Source of the DNA: Pseudomonas piscis
Lineage (GTDB): Bacteria; Pseudomonadota; Gammaproteobacteria; Pseudomonadales; Pseudomonadaceae
NCBI RefSeq assembly: GCF_009380155.1
Contig: NZ_WHUV01000002.1
Span: 558,001 to 622,000, forward strand
DNA length: 64,000 bases
Direction: 5' to 3'
Shown here: positions 26,930 to 38,420 of the stretch, one piece after another
Numbering within the stretch: position 1 is the first letter of the stretch
Layout: each line of letters opens with the position of its first letter
Notes under the pieces: generated by a model
Databases searched by the model: none
The model's input: only the letters and a program-made list of their open reading frames with translations
Told to the model about the DNA's origin: nothing
Made by a program: the position numbers and the translations under genes

Positions 26930-27445
26930 TCAGAGCAGCAGGCGCATGGCGCAGCGGCGTTGCGCTGGCAGCCCGTGCGCTACCTCGTCGGCCAGGACCT
27001 GATGCAGGCGTGCTGGCAGCCGGGCCGTTTCCAGGGTGACGAAGCCCAGGCGCTGATAGAAGGGTTCGTTCCACGGCAGCTCGCGGAAGGTACTCAGGGC
27101 CAGGGACTCGAGCCCTTGCTGGCGCGCATGCTCGATTGCAGCCTGCAGCAGGGCCTTGCCGATACCCCGGCCCTGGTGGTCGCTGGCTACCGATACTTCC
27201 CATATATGCAGTTGCGGGCCGAAGACCTGGGCCGCGAGAAAAGCGCATGGGCCAGCATCGCCGGCGATGGCCACCCAGACCACCTGGGTGCGGATGCGTT
27301 GCTCATGGCAAGCGGTATCCGCCACTGGCGCGTCGGCCAGCCAGGCTAGTTGCGGATCGCGGCGAAACAGCACGGCAGCGGAAGTCTCGATGGCGGGGAG
27401 GAAGCTGGCATCGGGCACTCGCGCCCGGCGGATTTCAATGGTCAT
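26930..27445 (-). CDS. GNAT-family N-acetyltransferase
   Basis: 171 residues with the acetyl-CoA-binding motif A, SVASDHQGRGIGKALLQAA, and motif B-like EPFYQRLGFV. The N-terminus is IEIRRARVPDASFLPAIE. Substrate unknown; many such proteins act on small amines, amino acids or aminoglycosides. It converges with the MFS gene of the polyamine-type cluster, and whether the two are linked is unknown. ATG at 27445. Confidence 0.87.
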   Translation of the reverse strand: MTIEIRRARVPDASFLPAIETSAAVLFRRDPQLAWLADAPVADTACHEQRIRTQVVWVAIAGDAGPCAFLAAQVFGPQLHIWEVSVASDHQGRGIGKALLQAAIEHARQQGLESLALSTFRELPWNEPFYQRLGFVTLETARLPARLHQVLADEVAHGLPAQRRCAMRLLL

Positions 27446-27487
27446 GGGCGCGAGTGTAAGGAGCCGCTGGGGCCTTGTGCAACGGCT

Positions 27488-29116
27488 TCAGGGCTGTGGC
27501 AAGGCGGGGCCGGGCAAGTGCAGGAGCACGAAGTCGTTCTTGTCGAAGCGTGCGCTGAGCACCGGTTTCAGCCCAGCCAGGGAACTACCTTGCAGGTCGG
27601 CGAGGTCACCCTGGTCGAGGATGATCCAGGCGGGCCCGGCAATCTGCTCCAGCGCCGTGGGCTGGTCGGTGAAGCGTGGCTGCAGGTCCTGGTCCAGGTT
27701 GACCATGAACTTGATCGCCTTGGCGTCCTTGCCCATGCGGTGCAGGACCAGTGGTGCCGGCTGCTCCTCGATCAGGCGCAGCGCCGCCTGACTGAAGTCC
27801 CGGGTGTCATAGAGCCGGTGCTGGACGGGTTCGAACACACCGATATAGCAGGCCCAGACCGCCAGCACCGCGCTGTAGGCCAAGCCCACGGCGCGCCACT
27901 GGCGCTTGAACAGCAACGCCAGGGACAACAGTTGCAGCAGCCCCAGCACCACCAGCATGGGGGTGAGGTTGGTCAATTGGTCGGGGAATTTGCGCCGCAA
28001 TACCACCAGGCCCACCATCAGCAGTGCCGGAAATAGCAGCCACAGGCCCTGGATCAATCCGCGCAGCCAAGCCATCAGTCGGCCGCCATGGGCCTGGAAC
28101 GGATAGCTCGCGATGATGGCCACCATGGGCAGCATCGGCAGCAGGTAGCGTGCCTTCTTCGCCTGGGGAATCGACAGGCCGATCATCACTACCAACGCCG
28201 CGGCGGTGCTCCAGCGCAGCAGCCTCAGGGCCGGGCTGGCCGGTTCGCCCGAGCGACCCACCAGCACCGCGACCCAGGCCAGCAGCGCCAGCGGGTAGGC
28301 CAGGGCGTAGTTGCCCAGGGAACTGGTGAAGTAATAGAGGACATCACTGGAGCCTTCGCTGCCGTCCATGCGCCCCATGAACTGCATGCGGATCACATCG
28401 TCTACGAAACCCTGGCCGCCGCTGAGCTTGGCCAGCCACAGCAGCAGGGCAATGCACAGCACCAGTAATCCAAGGGCGCTGAAGCCAAACCCGAACAGGC
28501 GCCGCCACTGGCCTGCCAACAGGTAGTAGCTGCACAGCATTCCAGTGGGGATCACCAGGCCAATGGGTCCGCGAATGGCAAAACCCAGCACCAGCAACAG
28601 CAGGATCGAGCCCAGGCGTCGGGGCGCGGCGAAGTGGTCATGGGCGTAACCCAGGTAGAACACCGCCAGGGACACGGCTGCCAGCATCTGGTCCAGGGAT
28701 ACCGCGCGGGTTTCGCTGATGAAGGTATTGCTCAGCAGCAACAGGGCGATGCTGGACAACGCCCAGGTGCGGGAGTAGGGCGCCAGCAGGCGATAGAGCA
28801 GGCTGACGGTCAGTGCCGAGGCGATTGCCGTGGGCAACCAGGCGGTGAAACTGGTGACCTGTCCGCCGGGAAGCGAGAACAGCCACACCAGCAGGGTCGA
28901 GGCGCTGGTGTAGTCGGCATAGGGCTCGCCATAGGTGGTAGGGAAGAATCCCGGGCCATGGCGCAGCATTTCCTTGGCGAACAGGACGAACCGGGAATCG
29001 AAGCCGATCGCCGACTGATGGTCGGCGCCGGTGCAGAACAGCAGCAAAGTCAGCAGCCCCAGCCCCAACGATTGCCAAAATAATGTGTTCGAAGGGGAGC
29101 TGGAGTGCGTGCTCAT
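27488..29116 (-). CDS. Second ArnT-like GT-C glycosyltransferase at the end of the arn operon
   Basis: 542 residues, about twelve membrane helices. It has the GT-C family look (FDSRFVLFAKEMLRHG with Asp and Arg/Lys in the first periplasmic loop, then YADYTSASTLLVWL). It is distinct from canonical ArnT at 31229 and begins immediately after the ugd stop (TGAATG junction), so it belongs to the same transcript. It probably transfers a lipid-linked sugar to an envelope acceptor; whether it uses aminoarabinose is unknown. Known pseudomonad arn operons, as I recall, often carry such an extra gene. Confidence 0.8.
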   Translation of the reverse strand: MSTHSSSPSNTLFWQSLGLGLLTLLLFCTGADHQSAIGFDSRFVLFAKEMLRHGPGFFPTTYGEPYADYTSASTLLVWLFSLPGGQVTSFTAWLPTAIASALTVSLLYRLLAPYSRTWALSSIALLLLSNTFISETRAVSLDQMLAAVSLAVFYLGYAHDHFAAPRRLGSILLLLVLGFAIRGPIGLVIPTGMLCSYYLLAGQWRRLFGFGFSALGLLVLCIALLLWLAKLSGGQGFVDDVIRMQFMGRMDGSEGSSDVLYYFTSSLGNYALAYPLALLAWVAVLVGRSGEPASPALRLLRWSTAAALVVMIGLSIPQAKKARYLLPMLPMVAIIASYPFQAHGGRLMAWLRGLIQGLWLLFPALLMVGLVVLRRKFPDQLTNLTPMLVVLGLLQLLSLALLFKRQWRAVGLAYSAVLAVWACYIGVFEPVQHRLYDTRDFSQAALRLIEEQPAPLVLHRMGKDAKAIKFMVNLDQDLQPRFTDQPTALEQIAGPAWIILDQGDLADLQGSSLAGLKPVLSARFDKNDFVLLHLPGPALPQP

Positions 29117-30481
29117 TCAGGCCTCGGTAGACCACTGCTGATGAGGGATCGGCAGGTTGCGCGACTCGCCGCGACCGATCGGGAAGTAAGTGAAGCCGTT
29201 GCGGGCCAGGCGCTCGGCGTCGTACAGGTTGCGGCCGTCGAAGATCACCGGGGCCTTGAGACGCTGCTGGATCAGCTCGAAATCCGGTGCCTTGAACTGC
29301 TGCCACTCGGTGCAGATGATCAGGGCGTCGGCGCCGTTGAGCACCGACTCCGGGGTGCCCATGAGCATCAGGCGCGATTCATCCAGATACAGGCGCTGGG
29401 TTTCCTGCATGGCTTCCGGGTCGAAGGCCCGGACCTCGGCGCCGGCGGCGAACAGCGCATCGAGCAGTACCCGGCTCGGGGCGTCACGCATGTCGTCGGT
29501 GTTGGGCTTGAATGCCAGGCCCCACAGGGCGAAGGTCTTGCCTTCCAGGTCGCCCTTGTAGAACGCCTTGATGCGCTCGAACAGCTTGTGCTTCTGCCGC
29601 TCGTTGATGGCTTCCACCGCTTGCAGCAGGTCGCTGGAGCAGTGGGCCTGCTCGGCGCTGTGGATCAGGGCGCGCATGTCCTTGGGGAAGCACGAGCCGC
29701 CATAGCCGCAGCCAGGGTAGATGAAGTGGTAGCCGATACGAGTGTCGGCGCCGATCCCCAAGCGTACCGACTCGATATCGGCCCCCAGATGCTCGGCCAG
29801 CTCGGCGATCTGGTTGATGAAGCTGATCTTGGTCGCCAGCATGCAGTTGGCGGCGTACTTGGTCAGCTCGGCGCTGCGCAGGTCCATGAACATGATGCGG
29901 TCGTGGTTGCGGTTGAACGGCGCATACAAGTCGCGCATCACATCGCGCACTTCCTCGCGGGCGCAGCCGATGATGATGCGGTCCGGACGGCGGCAGTCGG
30001 CGACCGCCGAGCCTTCCTTGAGGAATTCCGGGTTGGAGACGATATCGAACTGCAGTGGACGGCCGTCCAGGGCATTCTCGATGTGGGCCTTGAGGGTGTC
30101 GCCGGTGCCGACTGGTACGGTGGATTTCTCCACCAGGATCAGCGGCTGTTCACGGTGGCGGGCCACGGCATCGCCCACCGACAGCACATAGCGCAGGTCG
30201 GCCGAGCCGTCTTCGCTCGAGGGCGTGCCAACGGCAATGAACAGCACCTGGCCGTGTTGTACCGCGAGTTTCTCGTCGTTGGTGAAGTGCAGGCGCTTGG
30301 CTTCGAGGTTTTCCTTGACCAGGCTCGCAAGCCCGGGTTCGAAGATGCTCACGTGTCCTTGTTGCAGCTGTTTGACTTTGTGCTCATCGATGTCCATGCA
30401 GATGACATCGTGGCCGACTTCAGCCAACACGGCAGCCTGTACGAGGCCGACATAACCACTTCCAAATACACTGATTTTCAT
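29117..30481 (-). CDS. ugd: UDP-glucose 6-dehydrogenase of the arn operon
   Basis: 454 residues: [19 protein letters not shown] (NAD site), [13 protein letters not shown], and the active-site Cys in [10 protein letters not shown]. It makes the UDP-glucuronate consumed by ArnA. Its ATG overlaps the arnF stop (ATGA). It is the paralogue of the EPS-operon enzyme at 2805-4175, with which it shares long blocks such as [14 protein letters not shown], yet they diverge elsewhere. Confidence 0.94.
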   Translation of the reverse strand: MKISVFGSGYVGLVQAAVLAEVGHDVICMDIDEHKVKQLQQGHVSIFEPGLASLVKENLEAKRLHFTNDEKLAVQHGQVLFIAVGTPSSEDGSADLRYVLSVGDAVARHREQPLILVEKSTVPVGTGDTLKAHIENALDGRPLQFDIVSNPEFLKEGSAVADCRRPDRIIIGCAREEVRDVMRDLYAPFNRNHDRIMFMDLRSAELTKYAANCMLATKISFINQIAELAEHLGADIESVRLGIGADTRIGYHFIYPGCGYGGSCFPKDMRALIHSAEQAHCSSDLLQAVEAINERQKHKLFERIKAFYKGDLEGKTFALWGLAFKPNTDDMRDAPSRVLLDALFAAGAEVRAFDPEAMQETQRLYLDESRLMLMGTPESVLNGADALIICTEWQQFKAPDFELIQQRLKAPVIFDGRNLYDAERLARNGFTYFPIGRGESRNLPIPHQQWSTEA

Positions 30482-30891
30482 GGGGTATTCCTGGGACTTG
30501 TCGCGGGTGCAGATCGAGAGTTGATGGTGATGACCCCAAGGATGACCAAGGCCACCCCAAGGGTTTTGGAAAGCGTGAACGGCTCGTTGAACAGCGGCAG
30601 GCCGGCGGCTAGCAGGTAGACCAGCGCGTAGCTGATGCTCAACAGCGAATAAGCCCGGCCCAGTGGCAGGTCGCGCAGGGCCAGCAGCCAGCAGAGCATC
30701 GACAGGGCGTAGGCGCCGATGGCCGCGATGACCACCGCCAGGGCGGCCAGGTCGACGCTGCCGTTACCCAGGGCGTCCAGCCACTGCTGGGGTGCGGGCA
30801 GGCGCGTCATGCTCCAGCGCATGGCCAGTTGTGCGCCGCTGACCAGCACCACGCTGCCCAGCGCGAAGGCGAAGCCCTTGGCCCGGCTCAT
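30478..30891 (-). CDS. arnF: ArnF, subunit of the undecaprenyl-phosphate-aminoarabinose flippase
   Basis: 137 residues with four membrane helices of the small multidrug resistance-like fold; start [19 protein letters not shown] and end [14 protein letters not shown]. Together with ArnE it is thought to move undecaprenyl-phosphate-L-Ara4N to the periplasmic face. ATG 30891 overlaps the arnE stop by 4 nt; the longer open frame upstream is just arnE in another frame. The terminal tail is short and polar. Confidence 0.92.
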   Translation of the reverse strand: MSRAKGFAFALGSVVLVSGAQLAMRWSMTRLPAPQQWLDALGNGSVDLAALAVVIAAIGAYALSMLCWLLALRDLPLGRAYSLLSISYALVYLLAAGLPLFNEPFTLSKTLGVALVILGVITINSRSAPATSPRNTP

Positions 30892-31232
30892 GCGTGACGC
30901 CCCAGCAGCACTACGCCGCCGATCACCAGGGCGACCCCCAGCCAATGCCGGCGGTCGATGGGCTCGTGGAAGACGAAACGGGCAACCAGGGTGACCAGCA
31001 CGAAATTCAGGCTGAGCATGGGGTAGGCCACGCCCACTTCCATGCGCTGCAAGACCAGCAGCCATACCAACAGGCCCAGGCCGAGGCTGAACAAGGCCAG
31101 CCACAACCAGCCCGAACGCAATTTGGCCAGCAGGTCCGAGGGTTGCTCGCGCCAGCTTTCCACGGCGAATTTCTGTGCCACCTGGCCCAGGCAGGTCAGC
31201 CCGCAGGCCAGTAGTAGAAGCAACAGGCTCAT
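30888..31232 (-). CDS. arnE: ArnE, subunit of the undecaprenyl-phosphate-aminoarabinose flippase
   Basis: 114 residues, four helices of the EamA/SMR type ([18 protein letters not shown], then [19 protein letters not shown]). Partner of ArnF. The gene overlaps both arnT (upstream) and arnF (downstream) by 4 nt, a fixed feature of this operon that keeps the stoichiometry coupled. Confidence 0.92.
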   Translation of the reverse strand: MSLLLLLLACGLTCLGQVAQKFAVESWREQPSDLLAKLRSGWLWLALFSLGLGLLVWLLVLQRMEVGVAYPMLSLNFVLVTLVARFVFHEPIDRRHWLGVALVIGGVVLLGRHA

Positions 31233-32878
31233 GGCTGGCTCTGGGGAATGATGAAGATCACGATGTTGCCCTGGGCGTAGCGCTTGGCATCCGGTGGCAG
31301 CAGTTGGACTTCATGCTCTTCGTCGCTGCTCTTGACCCGCATGACCACGCCCACTGGGCCTTGCTTGCGGGCCTCGGTTATCCACGGCTGGACCTGGTCC
31401 AGATCGACCTTGCGGCGGGCCGAATCAGCGTAGGTCAGGCCGTACTTCAATTCACCTTCGGTGTTGTACAGGGTTACGTCGCTGCGGCGCAGGCGCCAGG
31501 CCAGCGCCGATGCCGCGCCAAGATCGTTGCTCAGCAGGCTCTTGGATTCGCTCAGCTCAGCGACGTGATCGATGATGAACTGGTCGGGAATCTTGTTATA
31601 GACCACCGAATTGGGCAGGGCGGCCGGGGCCAGGGCCACCAGCAGGAAGCTGCCCAAAGCCGGAGCCGCCCACATGTTCGATGGGCGCATGGCCGCCAGC
31701 AGGTTGCTGAAGATCCAACCCAGCAGCAGGACGTACACCAGCACCAGGTGCTGCGGTTCATCTACATACACTGGCTTCTTCAGCTGGAAGTACACCAGTG
31801 CCAGGAGTCCCAGCAGGCCCGCCAGCAGATTGAGCAGGCCATTGAGACTGATGAGGCGCGTCTGCTTGTTGCTCAGGCGATCCATCAGGGCATTGCCCAT
31901 CAACAGCGCCAGAGGCAACAGGCACGGCAGGATATAGGCGGGCAGCTTGCCCTTGCTCAGGCTGAAGAAGGCCAGTGGCAGCGCCAGCCACAACAGCAGG
32001 AACCTGCTACTGCCCAGGCGTCGCTGGTGCCAGGCTTGTTTGAATGTAGCTGGCAGCAGCATGACCCACGGCACACTGAAGGCCACCAGCAACGGCAGGT
32101 AATACCACCACGGCGAGGCATGCTGGGCGTCTTCACCGGCGAAGCGGCGGATATGCTCGTGCCAGAAGAAGAAACGCCAGTAGTCCGGCTCTTGCGCATG
32201 TACCGCCAGGGCCCAGGGCAGGCTGATGACCACCGCGACGAGCACACCGATGCCACCAAGGACCAGCAGCGAGCGCAGGCGCTTCTGCCAGATGGCGTAG
32301 GGCAGGGCCACCAACACCGGCAGCAGCCAGGCCAGGAATCCCTTGGTCATGAAGCCCATGCCGCAGGCCAGGCCCAGGACTACCCAGGCCAGCAGCTGTC
32401 CGCGGGAAGTCTTGCAGTCGAAAGTGAACCACAATGCCACCAGGCTCAGGTTGACCCAGAAAGTGAACTGCGGATCGAGATTGGCGTAGCCGGCCAGCAG
32501 CGCCACTACGGTGAAGCTCATGTACAGCAAGGCGCTGGCCACGGCCTTGCGCGAGTCGTTCCACAAGCGCATGGCCAACAGGTAGGCCAGGACTACGCTC
32601 AGGCCGGTGCTCAGGGCCGAGGCCACGCGCACGCCGAACAGGTTGTCACCGAACAGCGCTTGGCCGATGGCCATCAGCCAATAACCGCCCACCGGTTTTT
32701 CGAAGTAGCGAATGCCCATGAAATGCGGCGACGCCCATTGCCCGCCATGGAGCATTTCCTGGCTGATCTGCGCGTAGCGCGTTTCATCGGGAATCCACAG
32801 GCCATGGGTGGCCATGGGCAGGAGGTAGAACAGGCCGAAAGCGATCAGCAGCAGCGGCAGGGCCCAGCGTCTGGTCAT
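31229..32878 (-). CDS. arnT: ArnT, undecaprenyl-phosphate-aminoarabinose:lipid A arabinosyltransferase
   Basis: 549 residues, a GT-C integral-membrane enzyme that attaches L-Ara4N to lipid A phosphates and so lowers affinity for polymyxin and cationic peptides. Visible: the first periplasmic loop [18 protein letters not shown] with acidic residues, then [14 protein letters not shown], about twelve helices, and a soluble C-terminal domain. It overlaps arnD and arnE by 4 nt each. Length equals that of known ArnT. Confidence 0.94.
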   Translation of the reverse strand: MTRRWALPLLLIAFGLFYLLPMATHGLWIPDETRYAQISQEMLHGGQWASPHFMGIRYFEKPVGGYWLMAIGQALFGDNLFGVRVASALSTGLSVVLAYLLAMRLWNDSRKAVASALLYMSFTVVALLAGYANLDPQFTFWVNLSLVALWFTFDCKTSRGQLLAWVVLGLACGMGFMTKGFLAWLLPVLVALPYAIWQKRLRSLLVLGGIGVLVAVVISLPWALAVHAQEPDYWRFFFWHEHIRRFAGEDAQHASPWWYYLPLLVAFSVPWVMLLPATFKQAWHQRRLGSSRFLLLWLALPLAFFSLSKGKLPAYILPCLLPLALLMGNALMDRLSNKQTRLISLNGLLNLLAGLLGLLALVYFQLKKPVYVDEPQHLVLVYVLLLGWIFSNLLAAMRPSNMWAAPALGSFLLVALAPAALPNSVVYNKIPDQFIIDHVAELSESKSLLSNDLGAASALAWRLRRSDVTLYNTEGELKYGLTYADSARRKVDLDQVQPWITEARKQGPVGVVMRVKSSDEEHEVQLLPPDAKRYAQGNIVIFIIPQSQP

Positions 32879-33759
32879 GCTCCTTGTACTCCCAGCCAGC
32901 CTTCACGGCCTTCCAGGGCGCCGCGTACCACCTGGCCTGCCGGCAAGCTGGAAATATCCGCCGGGAGCATGTCTCCCAGGGGTTGGAAATGAATGTCGCG
33001 CTGCTTGGCGGTGGCCAGCAGCTGACGGAAGTCATTGGCCATCAGAATCCCTTCTACTTCGGCGTGGATGGTGTAGACATTGAGCTTGCCTGGCTTGAAC
33101 CGGTCGAGGATGAAGGCGTTGAAATCAGCGCTCGACACCACGGGGCCGACGACTTCGTCGAAGGTCGGCAGGTCTACCGGGATTTGTGGCGCGCCCAGGC
33201 CGCCGTCCGCCAAGCGTGGCTGGAACAGGCTCTGGCCGCGGCAATCGCTGTTGTAGCGAAAGCCGAATTGTTGCTTGGCTTCGATGACCCGCTCATCGGC
33301 ACGCCAACCGGCGGATGCCGAGCAGCTCACCGCTTGCCCGAGAATATCGTTGAGGCTGTCGACGCCGCGGCGGATCTGTTCGATCAGCTGGGCCTGGCTC
33401 CAGCGCCCGGTATTGGCCTGCCAGCCGTGGTGATCCCAGGCGTGCAGGCCGACTTCATGTCCGGCAGCCAGGGCCTGGCGCATCAAGTGCCCCAGGTCCC
33501 GGCCAATGGGTTTACCTGGCCAGGCGGTGCCGGCCAGGAGAATGTCCCAGCCATACAGGCCGGCAGCATTGGACCGCAGCATTTTCCAGAGGAACTGCGG
33601 ACGGATCAGGCGCCACAGGTGGCGCCCCATGTTGTCCGGCCCGACGCTGAAGAAGAACGTGGCCTTGACCCCGGCCTCATCCAGCGTTTCGAGCAGCCGT
33701 GGCACCCCCTCTCGGGTGCCGCGGTAGGTATCGACATCAATGCGCAGACCTGCCTGCAT
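32875..33759 (-). CDS. arnD: ArnD, 4-deoxy-4-formamido-arabinose-phosphoundecaprenol deformylase
   Basis: 294 residues of the NodB/polysaccharide deacetylase fold: [20 protein letters not shown] provides the metal-binding Asp, [14 protein letters not shown] gives the His pair, and [12 protein letters not shown] lies near the C-terminus. It removes the formyl group that ArnA added, making transfer irreversible. The start shares one base with the arnA stop (TGATG). Confidence 0.94.
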   Translation of the reverse strand: MQAGLRIDVDTYRGTREGVPRLLETLDEAGVKATFFFSVGPDNMGRHLWRLIRPQFLWKMLRSNAAGLYGWDILLAGTAWPGKPIGRDLGHLMRQALAAGHEVGLHAWDHHGWQANTGRWSQAQLIEQIRRGVDSLNDILGQAVSCSASAGWRADERVIEAKQQFGFRYNSDCRGQSLFQPRLADGGLGAPQIPVDLPTFDEVVGPVVSSADFNAFILDRFKPGKLNVYTIHAEVEGILMANDFRQLLATAKQRDIHFQPLGDMLPADISSLPAGQVVRGALEGREGWLGVQGA

Positions 33760-35765
33760 CAGCGTGCTTCTTCTTTGGTGCGATCGGCGATTTCCAGCAT
33801 GGCTTCGCGCAGGAAGAAGTCCAGGGTGTTACCGATGGTCTGGCTCATCTCCACGGTCGGTTCCCAATCCAGCAGGCGCTTGGCGTTCTCGATGCTTGGC
33901 TTGCGGTGTTCCACGTCCTGGTAGCCGGCGCCGTAGAAAGCCTTGCTTTCCACTTCGCGGAAACCGGCGAACGGTGGGAAGTTGCCACGCAGCGGGTGGG
34001 CCTCGAACTGACGCAGCAGCTCTTCGCCCAACTGGCGGATGCTGGCTTCGTTGTCCGGGTTGCCGATGTTGATGATCTGGCCGTTGCAGCAGTCGTTCTC
34101 GTTGTCGACGATGCGGGCCAGGGCCTCGATGCCGTCAGCGATATCGGTGAAGCAGCGCTTCTGCTCGCCACCGTCGAACAGGCGGATCGGGGTGCCCTCC
34201 ACCAGGTTGAGGATCAGCTGGGTGATGGCCCGGGAGCTGCCGATACGTGCCGAGTCCAGGCGGTCCAGGCGCGGCCCCATCCAGTTGAACGGACGGAACA
34301 GGGTGAAGTTCAGGCCCTTGGCGCCGTAGGCCCAGATCACGCGGTCCAGCAGTTGCTTGGAGACCGAGTAGATCCAGCGCTGCTTGTTGATCGGGCCGAC
34401 GATCAGGTTGGAGTTGTCTTCGTCGAAGTTCTTGTCCTGGCACATGCCATAGACTTCCGAGGTCGACGGGAAGATCACCCGCTTGTTGTACTTCACGCAG
34501 TAGCGGACCAGCTTCAGGTTCTCTTCGAAGTCCAGTTCGAATACCCGCAGTGGGTTACGGGTGTACTCGATCGGGGTAGCGATGGCCACCAGCGGCAGCA
34601 CCACGTCGCACTTCTTGATGTGGTACTCGATCCATTCGGAGTGAATGCTGATGTCGCCTTCGACGAAGTGGAAGTTCGGGTGGCTGCGCAGGCGCTCGAT
34701 GGCGTCGCAGCCGATGTCCAGGCCGTAGACTTCGTACTTGTCGTCACGCAGCAGGCGCTCGGACAGGTGGTTACCGATGAAACCGTTGACGCCGAGGATC
34801 AGCACCCGGGTGCGACGTGGCTTGCGGCCGGACTCGGCACCGCGCAGCAGGGAACCGTCCACCAGGCCCAGTTCGTTGGCCAGTTGCGGGCCGCTCAGGT
34901 ACAGGCCGTTGGCGTTGCGCTGGCCGGAGGTGATGACCAGGGAGTCTTCGCCACAGGCGATGCGCAGCGGATCGACGCTGATGACCCGGCCTGGAGCCTG
35001 GCCTTCGTTGCCCTTGGCGACTTCGGCGCTCCAGACGATCAGCTTGTGCTCGCCGACGGCGCAGAAGGCGCCAGGGTAGGGCTGGGTCACGGCACGCACC
35101 AGGTTGAACAGTTCTTCGGCCGGGCGTTTCCAGTCCAGCTTGCCGTCCGCAGCGGTACGCCGACCAAAGTAGCTGGCCTTGGATTCGTCCTGGGCGGTTT
35201 CGCTGATCTTGCCCTGGGCCAGTGCCGGCAGCGTGTCGCGCAGCAGGCTGGCAGCGGCATCACGCAGCTTGTGGTGCAGGCTCAGCGCCGTGTCGCTGCG
35301 CTCGATGGCCACGCGTTCCTGGGCGATGATCGCACCGGCATCGGCGCGCTTGACCATACGGTGCAGGGTGACGCCGGTCTCGGTCTCGCCCTTGACCAGG
35401 ACCCAGTTGGCCGGTGCGCGGCCACGGTAGCGTGGCAGCAGGGAGCCGTGCAGGTTGAACGCGCCCTTGCTGGCGGTGGCCAGCAGCTGCTCGCTCAACA
35501 GGTTGCGGTAGTAGAAGGAGAACAGGTAGTCGGGATTGAGCTTGGCGATGCGCTCGATCCACAGCGGGTGGTTGGCATCTTCCGGGGCATGCACGGCGAT
35601 ACCCTTGCGGGCGCACAGTTGCGCGACAGAACCATAGAAGGTGTTTTCCTTCGGGTCATCGGCATGGGTGAATACCGCGGCGATCTCATAACCTGCGTTG
35701 AGCAGGGCTTCGATGCCAGCACAGCCAATATCGTGGTAGGCGAAGACGACAGCTTTATTGCTCAT
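33759..35765 (-). CDS. arnA: ArnA, bifunctional UDP-Ara4N formyltransferase/UDP-glucuronate decarboxylase
   Basis: 668 residues with the expected two halves. Residues 1-300 are a formyltransferase ([19 protein letters not shown] with the catalytic His, then [12 protein letters not shown]). From about 315 on, a decarboxylating SDR with [19 protein letters not shown] for NAD+, and [15 protein letters not shown] with the Tyr/Lys region. It oxidatively decarboxylates UDP-GlcA and N-formylates UDP-Ara4N. It overlaps arnC by 4 nt. Confidence 0.95.
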   Translation of the reverse strand: MSNKAVVFAYHDIGCAGIEALLNAGYEIAAVFTHADDPKENTFYGSVAQLCARKGIAVHAPEDANHPLWIERIAKLNPDYLFSFYYRNLLSEQLLATASKGAFNLHGSLLPRYRGRAPANWVLVKGETETGVTLHRMVKRADAGAIIAQERVAIERSDTALSLHHKLRDAAASLLRDTLPALAQGKISETAQDESKASYFGRRTAADGKLDWKRPAEELFNLVRAVTQPYPGAFCAVGEHKLIVWSAEVAKGNEGQAPGRVISVDPLRIACGEDSLVITSGQRNANGLYLSGPQLANELGLVDGSLLRGAESGRKPRRTRVLILGVNGFIGNHLSERLLRDDKYEVYGLDIGCDAIERLRSHPNFHFVEGDISIHSEWIEYHIKKCDVVLPLVAIATPIEYTRNPLRVFELDFEENLKLVRYCVKYNKRVIFPSTSEVYGMCQDKNFDEDNSNLIVGPINKQRWIYSVSKQLLDRVIWAYGAKGLNFTLFRPFNWMGPRLDRLDSARIGSSRAITQLILNLVEGTPIRLFDGGEQKRCFTDIADGIEALARIVDNENDCCNGQIINIGNPDNEASIRQLGEELLRQFEAHPLRGNFPPFAGFREVESKAFYGAGYQDVEHRKPSIENAKRLLDWEPTVEMSQTIGNTLDFFLREAMLEIADRTKEEAR

Positions 35766-36781
35766 TGGGAAACCTGATCAGTATGGGTGGAAGTTAAACC
35801 GTCGACAGTCACCGCCGGGGCCGGGACCGCCGGGTGGCTGCGCAAGACTTTTTCGATGAAGAAGCGTGGGCGGGCCCGCACATCGCTGTACATGCGCCCC
35901 AGGTATTCACCCAAGAGGCCCATGCCGATGAACTGGCCGCCGGTGAACACGAAGAGCACCGCGAACAGGACGAAGGTGCCGTCGCCGGCCCAGGTGGCGC
36001 CGAAGATCAACCGCAGGACGATCAGCATCAGGGCGAACAGTGCGCCCAGGCCGGCCATGCCGAAGCCGATGATGCTCAGCAGGCGCAGGGGCGTGGTGGT
36101 CATGCAGGTGATGAGGTCGAACATCAGGTTGACCAGGCGCATCGGGCTGTACTTGGAGTCGCCGTGCTCGCGCTCGGCGTGCTCCACCAGCACCTCGGTG
36201 GTATGCCGGGCGAAGCTGTTGGCCAGGATCGGGATGAAGGTGCTGCGCTCGGTGCAGGCCAGCATCGCGTCGATGATGGTCCGGCGATAGGCACGCAGCA
36301 TGCAGCCGTAGTCGCTCATGGCTACCCCGGTGGAGCGCTGCACTGCCAGGTTGATCAGCTTCGACGGCCAGCGGCGGAAAGCCGAATCCTGGCGGTTGTT
36401 GCGCACGGTGCCGACCACGTCGTAGCCCAGTTCGGCCTGGGCCACCAGGCGTGGAATTTCTTCCGGTGGGTTCTGCAGGTCGGCATCGAGGGTGATCACC
36501 ACATCGCCGCGGCACTGCTCGAAACCGGCCATGATCGCTGCGTGCTGGCCGTAGTTGCGGTTGAGGATCACCGCCACCACCGGGCTGCCTTCGCGTTCGG
36601 CGGCGGCTTGCAGGATGTTGGCCGACTCGTCGCGACTGCCATCGTCCACCAGGACGATTTCAAAGTCGTGCTTGAGCAGGCGGCAAGCCGCTTCGGTACG
36701 TCGCAACAGCTCGGGAAGGCTCTGTTCTTCGTTGTAGACCGGGATGACGATCGACACGAACTGAATTGGGTAAGGTTTCAA
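35762..36781 (-). CDS. arnC: ArnC, undecaprenyl-phosphate 4-deoxy-4-formamido-arabinose transferase
   Basis: 339 residues of GT2 type with [64 protein letters not shown] and two C-terminal helices. It loads formamido-arabinose on undecaprenyl phosphate. I choose a TTG start at 36781 (protein begins [13 protein letters not shown] after the first residue), 4 nt after the arnB stop. The frame runs upstream to ATG 36829 inside arnB, but known ArnC proteins begin at MKPYPI and are about 339 residues long. No strong SD is visible, so translation may rely on coupling to arnB. Confidence 0.92.
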   Translation of the reverse strand: MKPYPIQFVSIVIPVYNEEQSLPELLRRTEAACRLLKHDFEIVLVDDGSRDESANILQAAAEREGSPVVAVILNRNYGQHAAIMAGFEQCRGDVVITLDADLQNPPEEIPRLVAQAELGYDVVGTVRNNRQDSAFRRWPSKLINLAVQRSTGVAMSDYGCMLRAYRRTIIDAMLACTERSTFIPILANSFARHTTEVLVEHAEREHGDSKYSPMRLVNLMFDLITCMTTTPLRLLSIIGFGMAGLGALFALMLIVLRLIFGATWAGDGTFVLFAVLFVFTGGQFIGMGLLGEYLGRMYSDVRARPRFFIEKVLRSHPAVPAPAVTVDGLTSTHTDQVSQ

Positions 36782-36785
36782 GGGG

Positions 36786-37925
36786 TCAGTCCAGGAGGTT
36801 TTCAATGGCGCCGGCGACCCGCTCGACATCGTCGAGGGTCATGTCCGGAAACAGTGGGATCGAGCACAGCCGCGCGGAGTTCCACTCGGTATGCGGCAGG
36901 TGCACATCGGGGAAACGCTGGCGGTAGTAGGTATGCATGTGGGTCGCGATGAAGTGGATGCCGGTACCGATGTTCTGCTCCTGCAGGCCCTTCATGAAGG
37001 CTTCGCGGTCCAGTCCGCAACGCTCGGCATCGATGCGCAGGATGAACAGGTGCCAGCTGTGCTGCTGCGGATACTGCGGCAGGTGCAGCGGTTGCACCGG
37101 CAGGCCGGCCAGGCGCTCCAGGTAGGCCTTGGCCAGGACTTCGCGACGGGCGTTGATCTGGTCCAGGCGCTGCAGTTGTACCAGGGCGATGGCCGCGTTC
37201 ATGTCCGCCAGGTTGTACTTGAAGCCGGGCTCGATCACCTGGGCCTGGGGCTTGCGGCCATGGGTCAGGCGGTCGTAGGCATCCACTCCCAGGCCATGGA
37301 ACTTGAGCATGCGCACCCGGTTGGCCAGGGCCTCGTCATCGCTGACGAACATTGCGCCCTCGGCGCAGGTCATGTTCTTGATCGCATGGAAGGAAAAGAT
37401 CGCCGTGCCCCGGGCGCCGATCTCGCGGCCGCGGTAGGTGGTACCGGCGGCGTGGGCGGCGTCTTCGATCACCGCGATGCCGTGCTTGTCCGCCAGGGCG
37501 TAGAGCGGATCGAGGTCGAAGGCGGCACCCGCGTAATGCACCGGAATGATCGCCTTGGTCCTGGGAGTGATCGCGGCCTCTATGGTCGCTGCGTCGCTCA
37601 TCAGGGTGTCGGGATCGACGTCGACGAACACCGGGGTCGCCCCCAGCAGGCAGATCATGTTGGCGGTGGAAACCCAGGTCTGGGAGGGGGTGATGACTTC
37701 ATCGCCGGGGCCGATGCCCAGGGCCAGCAGGGTGATGTGCATGGCGCCGGTGGCCGAGGACAAGGCCACGGCATGGCGGGCACCGACACGTTCGGCGAAG
37801 AGCTGTTCGAGTTCCTGGTTTTTCGGGCCGGTGGTGATCCAGCCGGAGCGCAGAACCTGCTCTACAGCGGCCATCTCTTCGTCGCCAATACTCGGACGCG
37901 AGAAAGGAAGGAAAGCCTGGTTCAT
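36786..37925 (-). CDS. arnB: ArnB, UDP-4-amino-4-deoxy-L-arabinose aminotransferase
   Basis: 379 residues, PLP-dependent DegT/DnrJ family. Visible: [22 protein letters not shown] at the N-terminus, [34 protein letters not shown], and the Schiff-base Lys in [15 protein letters not shown]. It transaminates UDP-4-ketopentose with glutamate. First gene of the arn operon; ATG 37925 has GAGG upstream (CGAGGTAACC), preferred over an ATG seven codons earlier. Confidence 0.95.
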   Translation of the reverse strand: MNQAFLPFSRPSIGDEEMAAVEQVLRSGWITTGPKNQELEQLFAERVGARHAVALSSATGAMHITLLALGIGPGDEVITPSQTWVSTANMICLLGATPVFVDVDPDTLMSDAATIEAAITPRTKAIIPVHYAGAAFDLDPLYALADKHGIAVIEDAAHAAGTTYRGREIGARGTAIFSFHAIKNMTCAEGAMFVSDDEALANRVRMLKFHGLGVDAYDRLTHGRKPQAQVIEPGFKYNLADMNAAIALVQLQRLDQINARREVLAKAYLERLAGLPVQPLHLPQYPQQHSWHLFILRIDAERCGLDREAFMKGLQEQNIGTGIHFIATHMHTYYRQRFPDVHLPHTEWNSARLCSIPLFPDMTLDDVERVAGAIENLLD

Positions 37926-38420
37926 GGTTACCTCGGGTCTACACAATGCGAAAGCTGGGGGTACGAATGTAGCGTGCGAACAACGTTCATGGAGCGCGGG
38001 AGGCGGTGGTCATCGGGCACATCCGGTTGATTGGGCCAGCGTGGCGTTCCATGCAGCAAATGAGTAAAGACGATGTTCGTGAAAAGTAAATGTGGATCAA
38101 GGCGTTACCCGTGCAAGTTGCGAAACGACTGCACCAGGCCCCTTGTTCGTCGGTGGCTGAGATTAAGCGCAAAAATGTGAAACGAATATGAAAAAGAAGC
38201 CAAAACTCCGTTTTTCTGCGAGCTAGACAGCTAGGGTTCAGTTTATTTAAAAAGTGTTGGAGAAATGGCCGTAGACCGCCGGTTTCAGCGGCTTTGCGGT
38301 GAAATCCGAAGCGCATGGCGAAGGCTGTTTTGGGACTTCGCGATGGTATCAATCTGGACAACCAGGCAACCTGGCGCCGCCATCAAGCGACTGCCCGGCA
38401 ACGCGCCCAACGCGCCCTGG
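37926..38420. promoter_or_regulatory. arn operon upstream region
   Basis: About 495 nt without a credible gene, AT-rich between 38060 and 38260. It should contain the arn promoter on the minus strand. One CTTAAT hexamer on the minus strand (forward ATTAAG near 38161-38166) is half of a PmrA-type box, but no second copy at the expected spacing was found. No hairpin of note. Confidence 0.4.

Noticed and set aside
31175..32992. 605-codon Gln-rich plus-strand ORF opposite arnT
   Set aside because: Gln-richness is the antisense image of the Leu codons of a membrane protein.
33699..35777. 692-codon plus-strand ORF opposite arnA
   Set aside because: Shadow frame in GC-rich DNA; arnA on the other strand is unmistakable.
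38150..38175. PmrA box upstream of arnB
   Set aside because: Only one CTTAAT hexamer; no second copy at the expected spacing.
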